A stretch of 58,935 nt of DNA from Acidisphaera sp. L21. Lineage in GTDB: Bacteria > Pseudomonadota > Alphaproteobacteria > Acetobacterales > Acetobacteraceae. The notes below the pieces were generated by a model. That model made no database searches. It saw only the letters and a program-made list of their open reading frames with translations, and had not been told where the DNA came from. Shown piece by piece: positions 9,096 through 24,421 of the stretch (its first letter is position 1; each line of letters begins with the position of its first letter). The stretch covers positions 85,029 to 143,963 of the forward strand of contig NZ_LMUY01000007.1 of the NCBI RefSeq assembly GCF_009765685.1, written 5' to 3'. Position numbers and translations under genes: made by a program.

Positions 9096-9869
9096 TTACA
9101 ACCCGCGTTCGCGCTTGATCCGGTCCCAAGCGGCGTTGATGCCGGCCACCTTGTCCGTCGCGCTGGCGATGAATTCCTTCGGCACCCCGCGTGAGGCGAG
9201 GCTGTCCGGGTGGTTGGCGCGCACCAGCGCCTTCCAGGCGGCCCGCACCTCGTCATCCGAGGCGGTGCGGGCGATGCCCAGCACGGCGTAGGCGTCGTCG
9301 GTCGGTTCCGGCCGGAAGCGGGGGGCGGCGCCGCGGGCGCGATCCCATGCCACGGGGTTGAGGCGGAAACGCGCATGCACACGCTGTAGGAAATCCATCT
9401 CCCGCCCGTTCACCGGGGTGTCGGCGCGGGCGATGGCGAACAGGGCCGACAGCACGTCCTCCAACACGCCCTGCGTGTCGGCGAAGGCGTCGCCGAGTTG
9501 GGAGGCGTAGGATTCGAAGCCCTCGCTGCTGTCGCGGGCGGCGTCGAACATGCGGCCGACATCGCGCACGGCCTCTGGCGGGATGCGGAATTGGCGTTTG
9601 AAGGCGTCGATCTCCTCACGCACCACGGCGCCGTCGCACTTGGCGAGCTTGGCCGACAGCACCACGACGCCGATGGCGAATAGCTGGTCCCGTCCGCCGA
9701 GCATCGCGGCGACGCGCGCCTGGTTGAGTCCGAACCCGCCGGGCATTCGCAGGCGTGGAATGGCGCCCTGGTCGGCCGCATGACCCAGGGCCGCACCCAT
9801 GACCGCCCCAAACGGGCCGCCCATCACCAACCCGGCGGCGCCACCGAGCAATTTGCCCCAATATCCCAT
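9096..9869 (-). CDS. djlA: DjlA-like co-chaperone (TerB + DnaJ domains)
   Basis: 257 aa. The N-terminus is a Gly/Ala-rich membrane or glycine-zipper segment (residues 5-30), as in DjlA. Residues about 55-180 form a TerB-like helical domain, and residues 190-257 form a C-terminal J domain with the HPD motif (ANHPDSL) required to stimulate DnaK ATPase. The protein probably works at the inner membrane. Its closest use is general protein folding or stress; no operon partner is evident, because rnpB follows as an independent gene. Confidence 0.87.
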   Translation of the reverse strand: MGYWGKLLGGAAGLVMGGPFGAVMGAALGHAADQGAIPRLRMPGGFGLNQARVAAMLGGRDQLFAIGVVVLSAKLAKCDGAVVREEIDAFKRQFRIPPEAVRDVGRMFDAARDSSEGFESYASQLGDAFADTQGVLEDVLSALFAIARADTPVNGREMDFLQRVHARFRLNPVAWDRARGAAPRFRPEPTDDAYAVLGIARTASDDEVRAAWKALVRANHPDSLASRGVPKEFIASATDKVAGINAAWDRIKRERGL

Positions 9870-9917
9870 AGGACGCTTCTAACACAGCCCCGGCCGCTTC
9901 ACAGCGCCAGGAACGAT

Positions 9918-9978
9918 CAAAGCATCGCCCAAAGCATCGGCCGGACTCTTGCGCCGATCCAGACTCTTGCGCCGATTC
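9918..9978. repeat. small tandem duplications in front of oplA
   Basis: Two copies of CAAAGCATCG (9918-9927 and 9930-9939) are followed by two adjacent 18-bp copies of (G/A)GACTCTTGCGCCGAT(C/T)C at 9943-9960 and 9961-9978. They lie 40-100 bp upstream of the oplA start, in its probable leader or promoter region. Confidence 0.8.
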
Positions 9979-10018
9979 GGTCGCTGCCGTCATGTGCGAG
10001 TGGCACGGAGGAGCATAT

Positions 10019-13584
<3,566 letters not shown>

Positions 13585-13588
<4 letters not shown>

Positions 13589-16572
13589 GCGGAGTGGGCC
13601 GCCACCGCCGCTCGGCCGGCTCGCGCAGGAAGTCGTCGTTCGCCGGCCCGCCCCCCAACAAGCTGCAACGGCTGCGGGCGGTCGCCGCGATCGTGGTGGT
13701 GGTGGCTGGGCTCGCGATCATTGCGGCCTGGTTCGGACCGCGGTTCCTGGACTGGGGCCAGTATCGTACGACGGTGGAGGCGGTGGCGTCCGCCGCACTG
13801 GGCCGCCCGGTGCGCATCGCCGGGCCGATCCGGCTGTCGCTGCTGCCACAGGCCACGCTGGTGGCCGGCGACGTCACACTGGCCGATACCGGGGACGGCG
13901 CCAGCGCCACCGCCGCGCAATTGCGGCTGCGCGTCGCCCTGAGCGCTCTGCTGTCCGGCCGGATCGAGCCGGAGGATCTGGTGCTGCGCGGGCCGCACAT
14001 GCGGCTGCCCTGGCCGCTGACCACGCTCGTCACCGACGCCAGCGCGCCGCCGCCTGGGCTGCATGCGCGGGTTGAGGACGGCACGCTGGCGGTCGGCGGC
14101 CTGATGATGGCCGATATCAGCGGCGAATTGCGGGTCGACCCGGCCACCGGCACGCTGTCTGCCGCGGGGCTCGCCTCCGTCATGGGGCGAAGCTGGCAGA
14201 TGACCGGACGATTGGGCCGGCGCGGGCGCGATGGCTCGGCCACGCTGGAGGTCAGCCTGGACGGCAAAGGGACGGCGGTTGGCACGGGCGGCACGCTGTC
14301 GGGGCAGATTGCGGCGGATGGCAGCCTGGCGGGCCGCCTGTCCGGCCGCGGCCCGGATCTTTCGCTGTTGCTGCCTGCCCCCAATCGGCCATGGCGGGCC
14401 GATGGCCAGGTGAAGGCCAGCAGCGGGCTGGTGATCGCTGACGATCTGGAACTGGATATCGGCGGCGCACCGGCGCGTGGCGCAGTGGCCGTGCGCCTGT
14501 TACCGCAATTGCACGTCGATGCGGCGTTGGCGACCAGCCAGTTGGACCTCGATGCCTGGTTGGCGCCCCTGCTGCAGGGACATCAACCGACCCTGCCGAC
14601 CGGCATCGAACTATCCGCCGACGCGGCGCAATTGGCGGGCGGCGTGCTGCGCCATTTCCGCACGGGCTTCGAGGTCGGGACCAACGGCGTGACGCTACGC
14701 GAGGCAGAGGCCGTGTTGCCCGGCAACGCCACCTTCCACCTGACCGGACAATTGGCTGCGGGGCGCTTTGCCGGCGACGCACGCCTGGTCGCGCCCAACA
14801 TGGCGCAGACGCTGGCCTGGTTGCGCCCACGCGCCCCGGCCCTGGTCGACGCGCTGCCGCCGGATGCGGTGCAATCGGTCACGCTCAACGCCGCCGTGGC
14901 GGCGAACGCCAATGAAGTGGCGTTTGGCAATTTGGTGGGCGACCTCAACGGCGCTCCGCTCTCCGGCAGCCTCGCGATCGGTGGCGGCGCACGCCCGGTG
15001 ATAGCCGCCAATCTGCAGCTGACCGGGCCGGTGCTGGATCGATGGGTGCCGTCGCTACCGGTTGGCTGGACGGATGCTGCAACCCGCTTGGCCGCCCTGC
15101 CGCAGCGCTTCGCCGGGTTCGATGCCGACATCACCCTAGCCGCCACCGCCCCGGTTTTCCACGGCACGGTTCTGGGCAAGCTGACGGTCGAGGCGAAATG
15201 CGGCAACGGCATGCTCGACCTACACCATTTTGCGCTCACGGCGACCGATCTGTCGCTCGGTCTGTCGGGCAATGTGTCGGCCGCGGGAAAGATCGGCGAC
15301 GGACGGCTGGATGTCTCGCTAGGCCATGCAGAGGCGCTGGCAGAGGACATCCCGCCCAGCCTGGAATTCGCCCGCACCCTATTCACCGGCCCGGCGACGC
15401 TCGGGGCGATGGTCAACGGCACGCCGGCTGCGCTGAGCATCATGGCCGCTGCCGATTTGTCCGACACGCGACTGCAGGTGAACGGCACGTTGGATCTGGC
15501 GGCACGACACTGGAAGGGGCCGGTGGCGCTGCACCACCCCGGCGCGCCGCGGCTGCTCGGGGCCTTGGGGCTGAGCGATACGATGGGCTGGCTGGGCAAT
15601 GGCTCGCTGTCGGTGCAGGCGGGGCTGGATGCGGCACCCGATCATGTGGCGTTGTCGGCGATGGAGATGTCGGCGGGCTCGCTGCGCATGACGGGCGACG
15701 CGGCCGTTGCCGGACTGGGGACGGCGCGCCGGAATGTCACGGCGAAGCTGGATGCGGACACGCTGCCGCTGCCTGCGATAAACCCGCAATCGACGGCGCC
15801 CTGGTCGCTGGACCTGCTGCATGCAGCCGACGCGGCGATGACGGTGCGGGCGGCGCATGTCCTGTCGGGCCAGATGCCGGTGGCAGACCAGGCTACCGCG
15901 ACCATCGCCATTACGAACGGCGTGCTGCGGCTGGACGGGGTGTCGGCCAAGCTCGCGGGAGGCACGCTGAGCGGGCATGCCAGCCTGGACGCCAGCACAC
16001 CGCCGACACTCGCGGCGACGGCCAGACTGGCCGATATCGTGGTGGACGGCCCGCTGACGGGCGCGCCAGTGGATCTGGTTGCGGGGCGGCTGGACGGCAC
16101 GGTCGACCTCACCGGCACGGGCTACAGCCCGGCGGGGCTGCTGGCGACGCTGAAGGGTGGCGTTCGGCTGACGGTGCGGGATGGCACGCTGGCGGGGCTG
16201 GATGCGGGGCGCGTGCTGGCTGTGCTGAACACGGCCACGACCGCTGGGCCGGCGCCGGATGCGGGCGCGATTCAGGCCGGGGTGGCGGATGCACTGCGCG
16301 ATGGCGGCACGCCGTTCACCCTGTTGACGATGGATGGGATGATGACGCAGGGGACCATGTCGATCAGCCGCGGTGACGTCGCGACGCCGGCAGGTGCGAT
16401 CGCCGCCACGGGCACGGTAGATTTGCCGGGGGAAGCGATCGACGCCCATTTGGCCATACGGCCCGCGCTGGAGAAGGCACCCTCGATCGGTCTCCGCATC
16501 ATTGGCCCGGTGGCGTCGCCCAGTCGTTCGCCCGAGCTTGCGGACCTGGCCCGTTGGTTGGCCGATCGTTAG
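13585..16572 (+). CDS. AsmA family protein
   Basis: About 995 aa. A cationic N-terminus ([12 protein letters not shown]) is followed by one membrane helix near residues 34-52, then a long beta-rich chain with recurring Gly/Ala/Leu segments, typical of AsmA/TamB-like bridge proteins anchored in the inner membrane and spanning the periplasm. The early motif [19 protein letters not shown] closely resembles the AsmA N-terminal chorein-like domain. Such proteins are linked to phospholipid transport and outer membrane assembly. The start overlaps the oplA stop by ATGA, so it is co-translated with an enzyme of no obvious relation. Confidence 0.85.
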
Positions 16573-16578
16573 GCGGGT

Positions 16579-16749
16579 TTAGTTCCGGCGCGGCTGCTCG
16601 TCGAACACGGCGTAGGCGAGGCCCAGAAGACGGGATGCGGACTCGGCATAGCCGGCGCGGTCGGCATCCTGGGCAAGCGAGATGAGGCGGTCGGCAAGGA
16701 TCAGCGGGCTGACGGGAGGGGTCGGCTTTGCAGTCTGAAGATTCGGCAT
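16579..16749 (-). CDS. conserved-looking 56-aa small protein
   Basis: Reads MPNLQTAKPTPPVSPLILAD and continues as two amphipathic helices rich in Ala, Leu and Asp/Arg, ending FDEQPRRN. The ATG at 16747-16749 has an AGGAG ribosome site eight bases upstream (16758-16762), which makes a real gene likely. It is convergent with the AsmA gene, with 6 bases between stops. I do not recognise the function; the helical pattern suggests a small binding or adaptor protein. Confidence 0.7.
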   Translation of the reverse strand: MPNLQTAKPTPPVSPLILADRLISLAQDADRAGYAESASRLLGLAYAVFDEQPRRN

Positions 16750-16817
16750 TGCTTTTGCTCCTGCGCGGCCATTTGTGGCCGATGAGGCGACGATGCCGAA
16801 ACAAGTTTTCTAAAAGG

Positions 16818-17024
16818 TTAAGTAGACCACAAAAGCGCGAACACTCTTAATGCGCTCGAAAGGGGCCGCGCCGGGTCACGTGCGGCGTCGATTTCGGTCA
16901 CCAATCCGGCAAGCGATTGTCCCCGCTGCTCGGCTGCATTGACCAGGGCGGCCCAGAATTCCGGCTCCAACGCAACGGAGGTGCGGTGGCCGGCCAGGCT
17001 GACGCTGCGTTTTTCCAGCGTCAT
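16818..17024 (-). CDS. ribbon-helix-helix domain protein
   Basis: 68 aa. [20 protein letters not shown] followed by a helix ([10 protein letters not shown]) and [10 protein letters not shown] is the pattern of the alphaproteobacterial RHH family (PF13467-like) that is short and free-standing. These are presumed DNA-binding dimers in which the SVALE strand contacts DNA. The ATG overlaps the queG stop (ATGA), so it is the last gene of the queuosine operon and could regulate it; that role is inference. Confidence 0.78.
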   Translation of the reverse strand: MTLEKRSVSLAGHRTSVALEPEFWAALVNAAEQRGQSLAGLVTEIDAARDPARPLSSALRVFALLWST

Positions 17025-18049
17025 GCCAGGCGCGCCGCTGCCCAGGCGCCGGACTCTGCCACGATCGGGTCGGGATCGGCGGCCAAGGTAGCGGCGGCAG
17101 GGCGCAAGGCAGCGTCGGCGGAATTGCCGATGGCGATGGCGACGTTGCGGGCGAAGCGGTCGCGGCCGATGCGTTTGATCGGCGACCCGCTGAACAATGC
17201 GCGGAACCCGGCATCGTCCAGCGCGGCCAGGCGGTCGAGCGAGGGGGCTTCCAAGTCCGGCCGGGGCTGCAGCTTGGCGTGGCGGGAGGCTTGGGCGAAG
17301 CGGTTCCACGGGCAGACCGCCAGGCAGTCGTCGCAGCCGTAGATGCGGTTGCCCATCAGGGGGCGCAGCGCCAGCGGGATGGGGCCGCGATGCTCGATCG
17401 TGAGGTACGAGATGCAACGGGTCGCATCCAAACGATACGGGGCGGGAAACGCATCGGTTGGGCAAGCGGTTTGGCAACGCGTGCACGTGCCGCAACGATC
17501 GGCGTGCGGTGCATCCGGCGCCAGTTCCAGCGTGGTGTAGATCTCCCCCAGGAACAGCCACGAGCCGTCGGCGCGGGAGACGAGATTGGTGTGCTTGCCC
17601 TGCCAGCCCAACCCGGCGGCGGCGGCGAGCGGCTTTTCCATCACGGGGGCGGTGTCGACGAACACCTTTACCGCCGGGCCAAAGCGGGCGGCAACGAACT
17701 GCGCCAGGTGCTTCAGCAGGCCTTTTACCACGTCATGATAATCGCGATGCCGGGCGTAGACGGAGATGTTGCCGCGGTCGGCCAGGCGCGTGGTGGCCAG
17801 CGCGTCTCCGGCGGGCGCGTAGCTCAATCCTAAGGCGATGACGCTGCGGGCTTCGGCCCACAAGGCTTGCGGGTGGCTGCGCTGCTCCGTGCGTTCCGCC
17901 ATCCAGCCCATGTCGCCGTGCTGGCCGGCGGCGATGAAGGCGCCCAATCGGTCCCGTGCCTCCGGCCCGAGCGAGGCCTGGGCGAACCCAACGGCGTCGA
18001 AGCCGAGTGCGAGGGCCTTGGCGCGGATGTCCTGCTTAGGATCCTCCAT
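17021..18049 (-). CDS. queG: epoxyqueuosine reductase
   Basis: Last step of queuosine synthesis: reduces the epoxide of epoxyqueuosine in tRNA using cobalamin and two 4Fe-4S clusters. The cluster motifs are visible as [12 protein letters not shown] near residue 188 and the second [13 protein letters not shown]-like group ([13 protein letters not shown]) near 236. The N-terminal domain has the [19 protein letters not shown] stretch typical of QueG. Length 342 aa is normal. It shares an operon with queF, tgt and queA. Confidence 0.96.
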   Translation of the reverse strand: MEDPKQDIRAKALALGFDAVGFAQASLGPEARDRLGAFIAAGQHGDMGWMAERTEQRSHPQALWAEARSVIALGLSYAPAGDALATTRLADRGNISVYARHRDYHDVVKGLLKHLAQFVAARFGPAVKVFVDTAPVMEKPLAAAAGLGWQGKHTNLVSRADGSWLFLGEIYTTLELAPDAPHADRCGTCTRCQTACPTDAFPAPYRLDATRCISYLTIEHRGPIPLALRPLMGNRIYGCDDCLAVCPWNRFAQASRHAKLQPRPDLEAPSLDRLAALDDAGFRALFSGSPIKRIGRDRFARNVAIAIGNSADAALRPAAATLAADPDPIVAESGAWAAARLA

Positions 18050-18062
18050 GCGCCCGCTTCAT

Positions 18063-18551
18063 TTAGCCGCGGCCGCGATAGGGCGGGACGCCTTGGTCCG
18101 GCACCCAGGCGCCGGCGGGAGGCGCGGCGGTTTGCCAGAACACGTCGATCGGGATGCCGCCGCGTGGATACCAATAGGCGCCGATTCGCAGCCAACGGGG
18201 CGATAGGAGGCGCACGAGCCGGTCCGCGATGGTCATCGTGCATGCCTCGTGGAAGGCGCCGTGGTTGCGAAAGCTGCCGAGGAAGAGTTTGAGCGACTTG
18301 CTTTCGACCAGAAATTCGCTGGGGATGTAGTCGATGACGATGTGGGCGAAATCCGGCTGTCCCGTCAGCGGGCAGAGCGAGGTGAATTCCGGCGCCACGA
18401 ACCGCACGACGTAGTCCTTGCCCTGGTGCGGGCTGGGCACGCGCTCCAGGACTGCCTGGTCGGGCGAGGCGGGGGCGATGGTGGGGTGGCCGAGTTGCGT
18501 CAGCCCTTCGTAGGGCGCGCCAGTCTTGGGCAGATCGTCGAGTTCGCTCAT
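18063..18551 (-). CDS. queF: NADPH-dependent 7-cyano-7-deazaguanine reductase (short QueF)
   Basis: Reduces preQ0 to preQ1 with NADPH. At 162 aa it is the unimodular, YkvM-like QueF. The catalytic cysteine lies in [17 protein letters not shown] and the QueF motif [20 protein letters not shown] follows. The substrate-binding Glu/His residues are present. It lies 11 bases upstream of queG and just after tgt in the same operon, consistent with preQ1 being passed to Tgt. Confidence 0.97.
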   Translation of the reverse strand: MSELDDLPKTGAPYEGLTQLGHPTIAPASPDQAVLERVPSPHQGKDYVVRFVAPEFTSLCPLTGQPDFAHIVIDYIPSEFLVESKSLKLFLGSFRNHGAFHEACTMTIADRLVRLLSPRWLRIGAYWYPRGGIPIDVFWQTAAPPAGAWVPDQGVPPYRGRG

Positions 18552-18557
18552 AGCGTC

Positions 18558-19682
18558 TTAGCTAGGGCTGTCGGGCGTGGCATTCCAGCCCGCACGCACG
18601 ATCGCGGCGTGCTCGGCTAGGCGATTGCCGATGATGGCGTCGCGCATCCCTGCCATCAGGGTGGCGTAGTAGGTGAGGTTATGCGTGGTCAGCAGCATTG
18701 GGCCCAGCATTTCCTTGGCGCGGAACAGGTGGTGCAGATAGGCGCGGCTGTGCCTGGTGCAGGCGAGGCAGGCGCAGGCCGGGTCGATCGGCCCGGCGTC
18801 GTCGATGTGGCGGGCGTTGCGCATGTTCAGGATGCCGACGCTGGTATAGGCGCGACCGGTGCGGCCGGCGCGGGTTGGCATCACGCAATCGAACATGTCC
18901 ACGCCGCGCATGACTGCGCCCAGTAGATCGTCCGGCGTGCCGACGCCCATCAGGTAGCGCGGCTTGTCGGCGGGTAATTGAGGGGCGGTGGCGTCCAGCA
19001 CGGTGAACATCGCCGCCTGCCCCTCGCCCACCGCCAGTCCGCCGATCGCATAGCCCTCGAAATCCAGCGGGGTCAGCGCCTCGACGGATCGGGTGCGCAA
19101 ATGCGGGAACACACCGCCCTGGACGATGCCGAATTGGCCGTAGCCGGTGCGGGGGCGAAAGGCGGTGCGGGAGCGGACGGCCCAGCGCATCGACAGTTCC
19201 ATCGAGGTCTGGGTCTGCGCCTCGGTGGCTGGGAAAGGGGTGCATTCGTCGAACGCCATGGTGATGGTGGCGTCCAGTTGGTGCTGAATTTCGGTGGAGT
19301 TCTCGGGCGTCAGGCGATGGGCCGAGCCGTCGAGGTGGGAGCGGAAGGTGACGCCGTCCTCGTCCATCTTGCGCAGGGCGGACAGGGACATGACCTGGAA
19401 GCCGCCGGAATCGGTGAGGATCGGGCCGGGCCAGTCCATGAAGCGGTGCAGGCCGCCGAGCGCGGCAACCCGCGCGGCGCCGGGTCGCAGCATCAGGTGG
19501 TAGGTGTTGCCGAGGACGAGCGTGGCGCCGGTGGTGCGCACGGCGTCGGCGGTCATGGCCTTCACCGTGCCGAGGGTGCCGACGGGCATGAAGACGGGGG
19601 TTGGGACGTCGCCATGCGCGGTGTGCAGCATGCCGGCCCGGGCGGCGCCGTTGGTGGCGTGCGCGGTCCAGGACAGGCTCAT
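18558..19682 (-). CDS. tgt: queuine tRNA-ribosyltransferase
   Basis: Exchanges guanine-34 for preQ1 in GUN-anticodon tRNAs. TIM-barrel enzyme of 374 aa. Visible motifs are the opening [23 protein letters not shown] with the active-site Asp, the nucleophile region [13 protein letters not shown] and the zinc site [17 protein letters not shown] near residue 310. The ATG overlaps the end of queA (ATGA), so the two are translationally coupled. Confidence 0.97.
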   Translation of the reverse strand: MSLSWTAHATNGAARAGMLHTAHGDVPTPVFMPVGTLGTVKAMTADAVRTTGATLVLGNTYHLMLRPGAARVAALGGLHRFMDWPGPILTDSGGFQVMSLSALRKMDEDGVTFRSHLDGSAHRLTPENSTEIQHQLDATITMAFDECTPFPATEAQTQTSMELSMRWAVRSRTAFRPRTGYGQFGIVQGGVFPHLRTRSVEALTPLDFEGYAIGGLAVGEGQAAMFTVLDATAPQLPADKPRYLMGVGTPDDLLGAVMRGVDMFDCVMPTRAGRTGRAYTSVGILNMRNARHIDDAGPIDPACACLACTRHSRAYLHHLFRAKEMLGPMLLTTHNLTYYATLMAGMRDAIIGNRLAEHAAIVRAGWNATPDSPS

Positions 19683-20602
19683 GGCGCCGGGTCCAGCAGG
19701 CTGGAATCGCCATAGGAGTAGAAGCGATAGCCGGTGGCGATGGCGTGGGCATAGGCGGCGCGCATCCGCCCGGTGCCGGCGAAGGCGCAGACCAGCATGA
19801 ACAGGGTGGAGCGCGGCAGGTGGAAGTTCGTCATCAGGCGGTGCACGGCGCGGAAACGGAAGCCGGGGCGGATGAAGATGGAGGTTTCGCCGGCGAAGGG
19901 CTGCATGCCGTCCTCCGTCACCGCGGATTCCAGCAGGCGGAGCGTGGTGGTGCCGACGGCGATCACGCGGGAGGCGGCGCGGATTTCGGCGGCGGCCTGT
20001 TCGGTGACCTCGCCGCGCTCGGGGTGCATGTGGTGCTGGTCCGGGTCGCCGCGCATGGGCAGGAAGGTGCCTGCGCCCACATGCAACGTGATCGTGGTGC
20101 GGCTGATGCCACGGGCGGCGACGGCGTCCAGCAGGGCGGGGGTGAAGTGCAGGCCGCCAGTGGGGGCGGCGACCGCGCCCTCGGCCCGGGCGAAGACGGT
20201 CTGGTAGTCCTGCGCGTCGGCCGCGGTCGGGCCGGATGGGCGGGCGATGTAGGGCGGCAGAGCCAAGGCACCGGCACGACGCAGGGCGTCGGCGAAGGGC
20301 TCGCCCTCCAGGTCGAAGCGGATGGTCACGTCGCCCTCGTCCCGGGCGACGACCAGGGCGCGCATTTCGGTGCCGTCGAGGGAGAGCACGTCACCGGGCG
20401 CGAGGCGGCGGGCGTTGCGGGCCAAAGCGTGCCAGGTGCCGTCCGCCAGGGGGCGGTCCAAGGTGAGGCCGATGCGAGCGGCGCCGCGATGGGCTGCCAG
20501 TTGGGCTGGGATCACGCGCGTGTCGTTGGCGACCAGCAGGTCCCCCGGCGACAGCAGACCGGGCAGATCCGCCACGCGATAATCCGCCAGCCCGACCCCC
20601 AC
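19679..20602 (-). CDS. queA: S-adenosylmethionine:tRNA ribosyltransferase-isomerase, start unclear
   Basis: Transfers the ribosyl part of SAM to preQ1-tRNA to make epoxyqueuosine. Motifs [30 protein letters not shown] and [14 protein letters not shown] are clear. The first ATG/GTG/TTG start is the GTG at 20600-20602, but it has no nearby ribosome site and it omits the conserved N-terminus. The same frame is open to 20122 bases upstream limit at about 20707-20722 and encodes YAFDLPPGLIAQEPARPREA (20617-20677), the normal QueA beginning. The true start may be a rare ATC (20705-20707) or CTG, or one base is missing after the ATG near 20674. Confidence 0.9.
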   Translation of the reverse strand: MGVGLADYRVADLPGLLSPGDLLVANDTRVIPAQLAAHRGAARIGLTLDRPLADGTWHALARNARRLAPGDVLSLDGTEMRALVVARDEGDVTIRFDLEGEPFADALRRAGALALPPYIARPSGPTAADAQDYQTVFARAEGAVAAPTGGLHFTPALLDAVAARGISRTTITLHVGAGTFLPMRGDPDQHHMHPERGEVTEQAAAEIRAASRVIAVGTTTLRLLESAVTEDGMQPFAGETSIFIRPGFRFRAVHRLMTNFHLPRSTLFMLVCAFAGTGRMRAAYAHAIATGYRFYSYGDSSLLDPAP

Positions 20603-20693
20603 GTGTAATAGCCGCGCTGCCTCCCGCGGGCGGGCCGGCTCCTGCGCGATCAGCCCGGGGGGAAGGTCGAACGCATAGGGATCGGAGGACGGA

Positions 20694-21095
20694 TCAGAGG
20701 GAGAGATAGGAGCTGATCTCGATCAGATTGCCGTCGGGGTCGCGACAATAGACCGACTGCATCGGCCCAAGCGCGCCCGTTTTGGGGACGGGGCCGGCCT
20801 CGATGGCGACGCCGCATTGCTGCAGGTGATCGACCACGTCCTCCGGCCCGACGGCGGTGATAAAGCAGGCGTCGATCGCGCCGGCCTTGTCGTTGACGCC
20901 GGTCGCCCAGGATCGGGTGTCGGCATCGGTGGGACGCAGGTTCAGCTTCTGGCCGCCGAACTTCAGCGCGGTGCGATTATCCTCGCCGAACTCCTCGCGC
21001 TCCATTCCCAGGACGCGCTGGTACCAGGACGCGGTGATCTCCACGTCCTTGCAATTCACCACGATGTGGTCGAGACGGTCGACAGTGAATCGCAT
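20694..21095 (-). CDS. VOC-family (glyoxalase-like) protein
   Basis: 133 aa from the ATG at 21093-21095. The start MRFTVDRLDHIVVNCKDVE, then WYQRVLGMERE, and the end DPDGNLIEISSYLSL show two beta-alpha-beta-beta-beta units with metal ligands His (RLDHIVV) and Glu (LIEIS), as in glyoxalase/fosfomycin-type VOC proteins. Substrate unknown. It is the first gene before queA, and its stop lies inside the region that encodes the QueA N-terminus. Its ATG shares bases with the divergent hydrolase start. Confidence 0.85.
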   Translation of the reverse strand: MRFTVDRLDHIVVNCKDVEITASWYQRVLGMEREEFGEDNRTALKFGGQKLNLRPTDADTRSWATGVNDKAGAIDACFITAVGPEDVVDHLQQCGVAIEAGPVPKTGALGPMQSVYCRDPDGNLIEISSYLSL

Positions 21096-22008
21096 GATAG
21101 GGTCCGATGTGAGAGGCTTTACCCGCCGCGCATATATAGCCCTCCGGCAGCCGCGGCAATTGATCCTGGTGGCTGCCATGCTCGCCGCCCTGCCCGCGGC
21201 CGCCCAGCCCTACCCCGTCGTCAACCAACCCGACCTCGCCTACGGCCCACTGCCAGCCGAACAGTCGGACCTGTACCTGCCCACGACCGGCCTCGGCAAA
21301 CGGCCTGCGGTGGTGGTCATTCACGGCGGCGGCTGGGTGAGCGGTAGCCGGCACTGGGCGGATTATTTCGCCAACACATTGGCCGCCAACGGGATCGTGG
21401 TGCTGAACATCGACTACCGCCTTGCCGACAAGACCATGCCTGACACGCGGTGGCCGGCCCAGTTGGTGGATGCGCAACTCGCCGTCCGCTTCCTGCGCGC
21501 CCATGCCGCCGACTACGCCATCGATACAGCGCGCATCGGCGCGGTCGGCGATTCCTCCGGCGCGCAATTGGCGGTGTTTCTGGGCACGCTGTCCAAGACC
21601 GTGCCCGGCGATGAGGCCGGGCTGTACTCGCGCGAACGGCCCAATGTGAAGGCGGTGGTGGATCAGTTCGGCCCGATGGATCTGCCGGGGATGGGCCAGT
21701 ACGGCCTCGGGTCGATCGAGGCGATGTTCGGCACCACGACGCCGACGCCGGACCAGTTACAAAGCGTGTCCCCGATCCCGGCCATCACCCGGCAGACCGC
21801 GCCCATCTACATCATCCATGGGCAGAGCGACCGCGTCGTGCCGTTCGACCATTCTCAACAGTTGATGACCGCGCTGCAGGCGCACGGCGTGAGCGCGCAG
21901 TTGACGCCGTATGATGGCGATCATGGCTACCAGGGCCTGAACAACGACCAAATCGGCAAACTGCAGTTCGACGCGATCACCTGGCTGATCGCCAAGCTAC
22001 GCCACTAG
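21094..22008 (+). CDS. secreted alpha/beta hydrolase (esterase/lipase-like)
   Basis: 304 aa from the ATG at 21094; a GTG at 21109 is an alternative. An Arg-rich start and a hydrophobic stretch (LILVAAMLAALPAAAQ) form a signal peptide, so it is probably exported. The oxyanion loop HGGGW is near residue 73, the nucleophile elbow GDSSG near 151, the acid in HGQSDRVVP and the His in DGDHGYQG. This is the BD-FAE/HSL-like group of carboxylesterases. Substrate cannot be named from sequence. Confidence 0.85.
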   Translation: MIGSDVRGFTRRAYIALRQPRQLILVAAMLAALPAAAQPYPVVNQPDLAYGPLPAEQSDLYLPTTGLGKRPAVVVIHGGGWVSGSRHWADYFANTLAANGIVVLNIDYRLADKTMPDTRWPAQLVDAQLAVRFLRAHAADYAIDTARIGAVGDSSGAQLAVFLGTLSKTVPGDEAGLYSRERPNVKAVVDQFGPMDLPGMGQYGLGSIEAMFGTTTPTPDQLQSVSPIPAITRQTAPIYIIHGQSDRVVPFDHSQQLMTALQAHGVSAQLTPYDGDHGYQGLNNDQIGKLQFDAITWLIAKLRH

Positions 22009-22521
22009 CTAGGCTTCGGTCGAAAACGCCCCTGCTGTCGCGGCGACGTTGCCGGAAGCCGAGAGGGCGGGCACTGCGGCCGGCACTGGGGCAACCGGCA
22101 CTGGGGCGACCGGCGCTGGGGCGACCGGCACTGGTGCGGGGCTCGCGGGTGTCGTGCCGGCGCTGGCAGGTGCGCCCGTGACGCTGCCGGTCGCAGCGCC
22201 CGTGATCGAAAGTAACGGCGTGGCGACGTCGTGGATCGCGGGTTGGTAGATGCCGTTCGACGGCTCGTTCAGTTCATAGCTCTTGAGCTGCCGCTTGGTG
22301 GGCAGAGACTGCGTTTCATCACCCTTCGCGTTGTAGAACTCCAACACGACGATCCCGCTCTTGGGGTCTAGCAGCGATACAGGGCTGGGATGCGGTGCGG
22401 CCGCCACGGCGGCCGCAATGCTACCCTGGGATGCGGGAATAATGCCCAATGAGGCCGCGGCCTTGATTGGCGAGGCTGGCAATGCGCTATAGCTGGACGC
22501 CGCCGCGATATCGGTAGGCAT
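22009..22521 (-). CDS. Ala/Pro-rich protein with a FlaG-like segment
   Basis: 170 aa. The N-terminal third is Ala/Ser-rich. Residues about 55-85 hold DPKSGIVVLEFYNAKGDETQ then SLPTKRQLKSY, a beta-hairpin pattern resembling FlaG-like and flagellum-associated proteins of Rhodospirillales. After it comes a low-complexity run of APVPV/APVAP repeats. The resemblance is weak and I give no firm function. The ATG start gives a sensible protein; a TTG 25 codons upstream is unlikely. The 150 bases upstream are AT-rich and probably carry the promoter. Confidence 0.6.
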   Translation of the reverse strand: MPTDIAAASSYSALPASPIKAAASLGIIPASQGSIAAAVAAAPHPSPVSLLDPKSGIVVLEFYNAKGDETQSLPTKRQLKSYELNEPSNGIYQPAIHDVATPLLSITGAATGSVTGAPASAGTTPASPAPVPVAPAPVAPVPVAPVPAAVPALSASGNVAATAGAFSTEA

Positions 22522-22672
22522 AAGATTTCCCCTCGCATGACAGTGCGTTCGGGGGCGTTTTGCCGCCTGGTGACCGGCCCAGCCTGCACCGAGCAAGCTA
22601 ACAAATAGTAGGCGTCGTCTTTTATTTTAGACGTAATGCGCTATTTTGGATGTCACATGCGGCGCGATTAGA

Positions 22673-24337
<1,665 letters not shown>

Positions 24338-24386
24338 GGCTGGCACTCCGAAAAGCTATGACGCTTTTACGAGCCCTTCCTCGGAT

Positions 24387-24413
24387 AAAAAAGGCCCCTC
24401 CCTTGCGGGAGGG
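24387..24413 (-). terminator. Rho-independent terminator of sspB
   Basis: On the minus strand a 7-bp stem (CCCTCCC/GGGAGGG, 24396-24413) with a 4-base loop is followed by GCC and a run of six T (24387-24392). It begins 9 bases after the sspB stop and separates it from fumA. Confidence 0.88.
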
Positions 24414-24421
24414 TGCTGAGG

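Noticed and set aside
8641-9194. Open reading frames across the RNase P RNA region on both strands
   Set aside because: They are long and GC-rich but coincide exactly with rnpB, whose core sequences and P1 helix are unmistakable; the translations look like no protein family.
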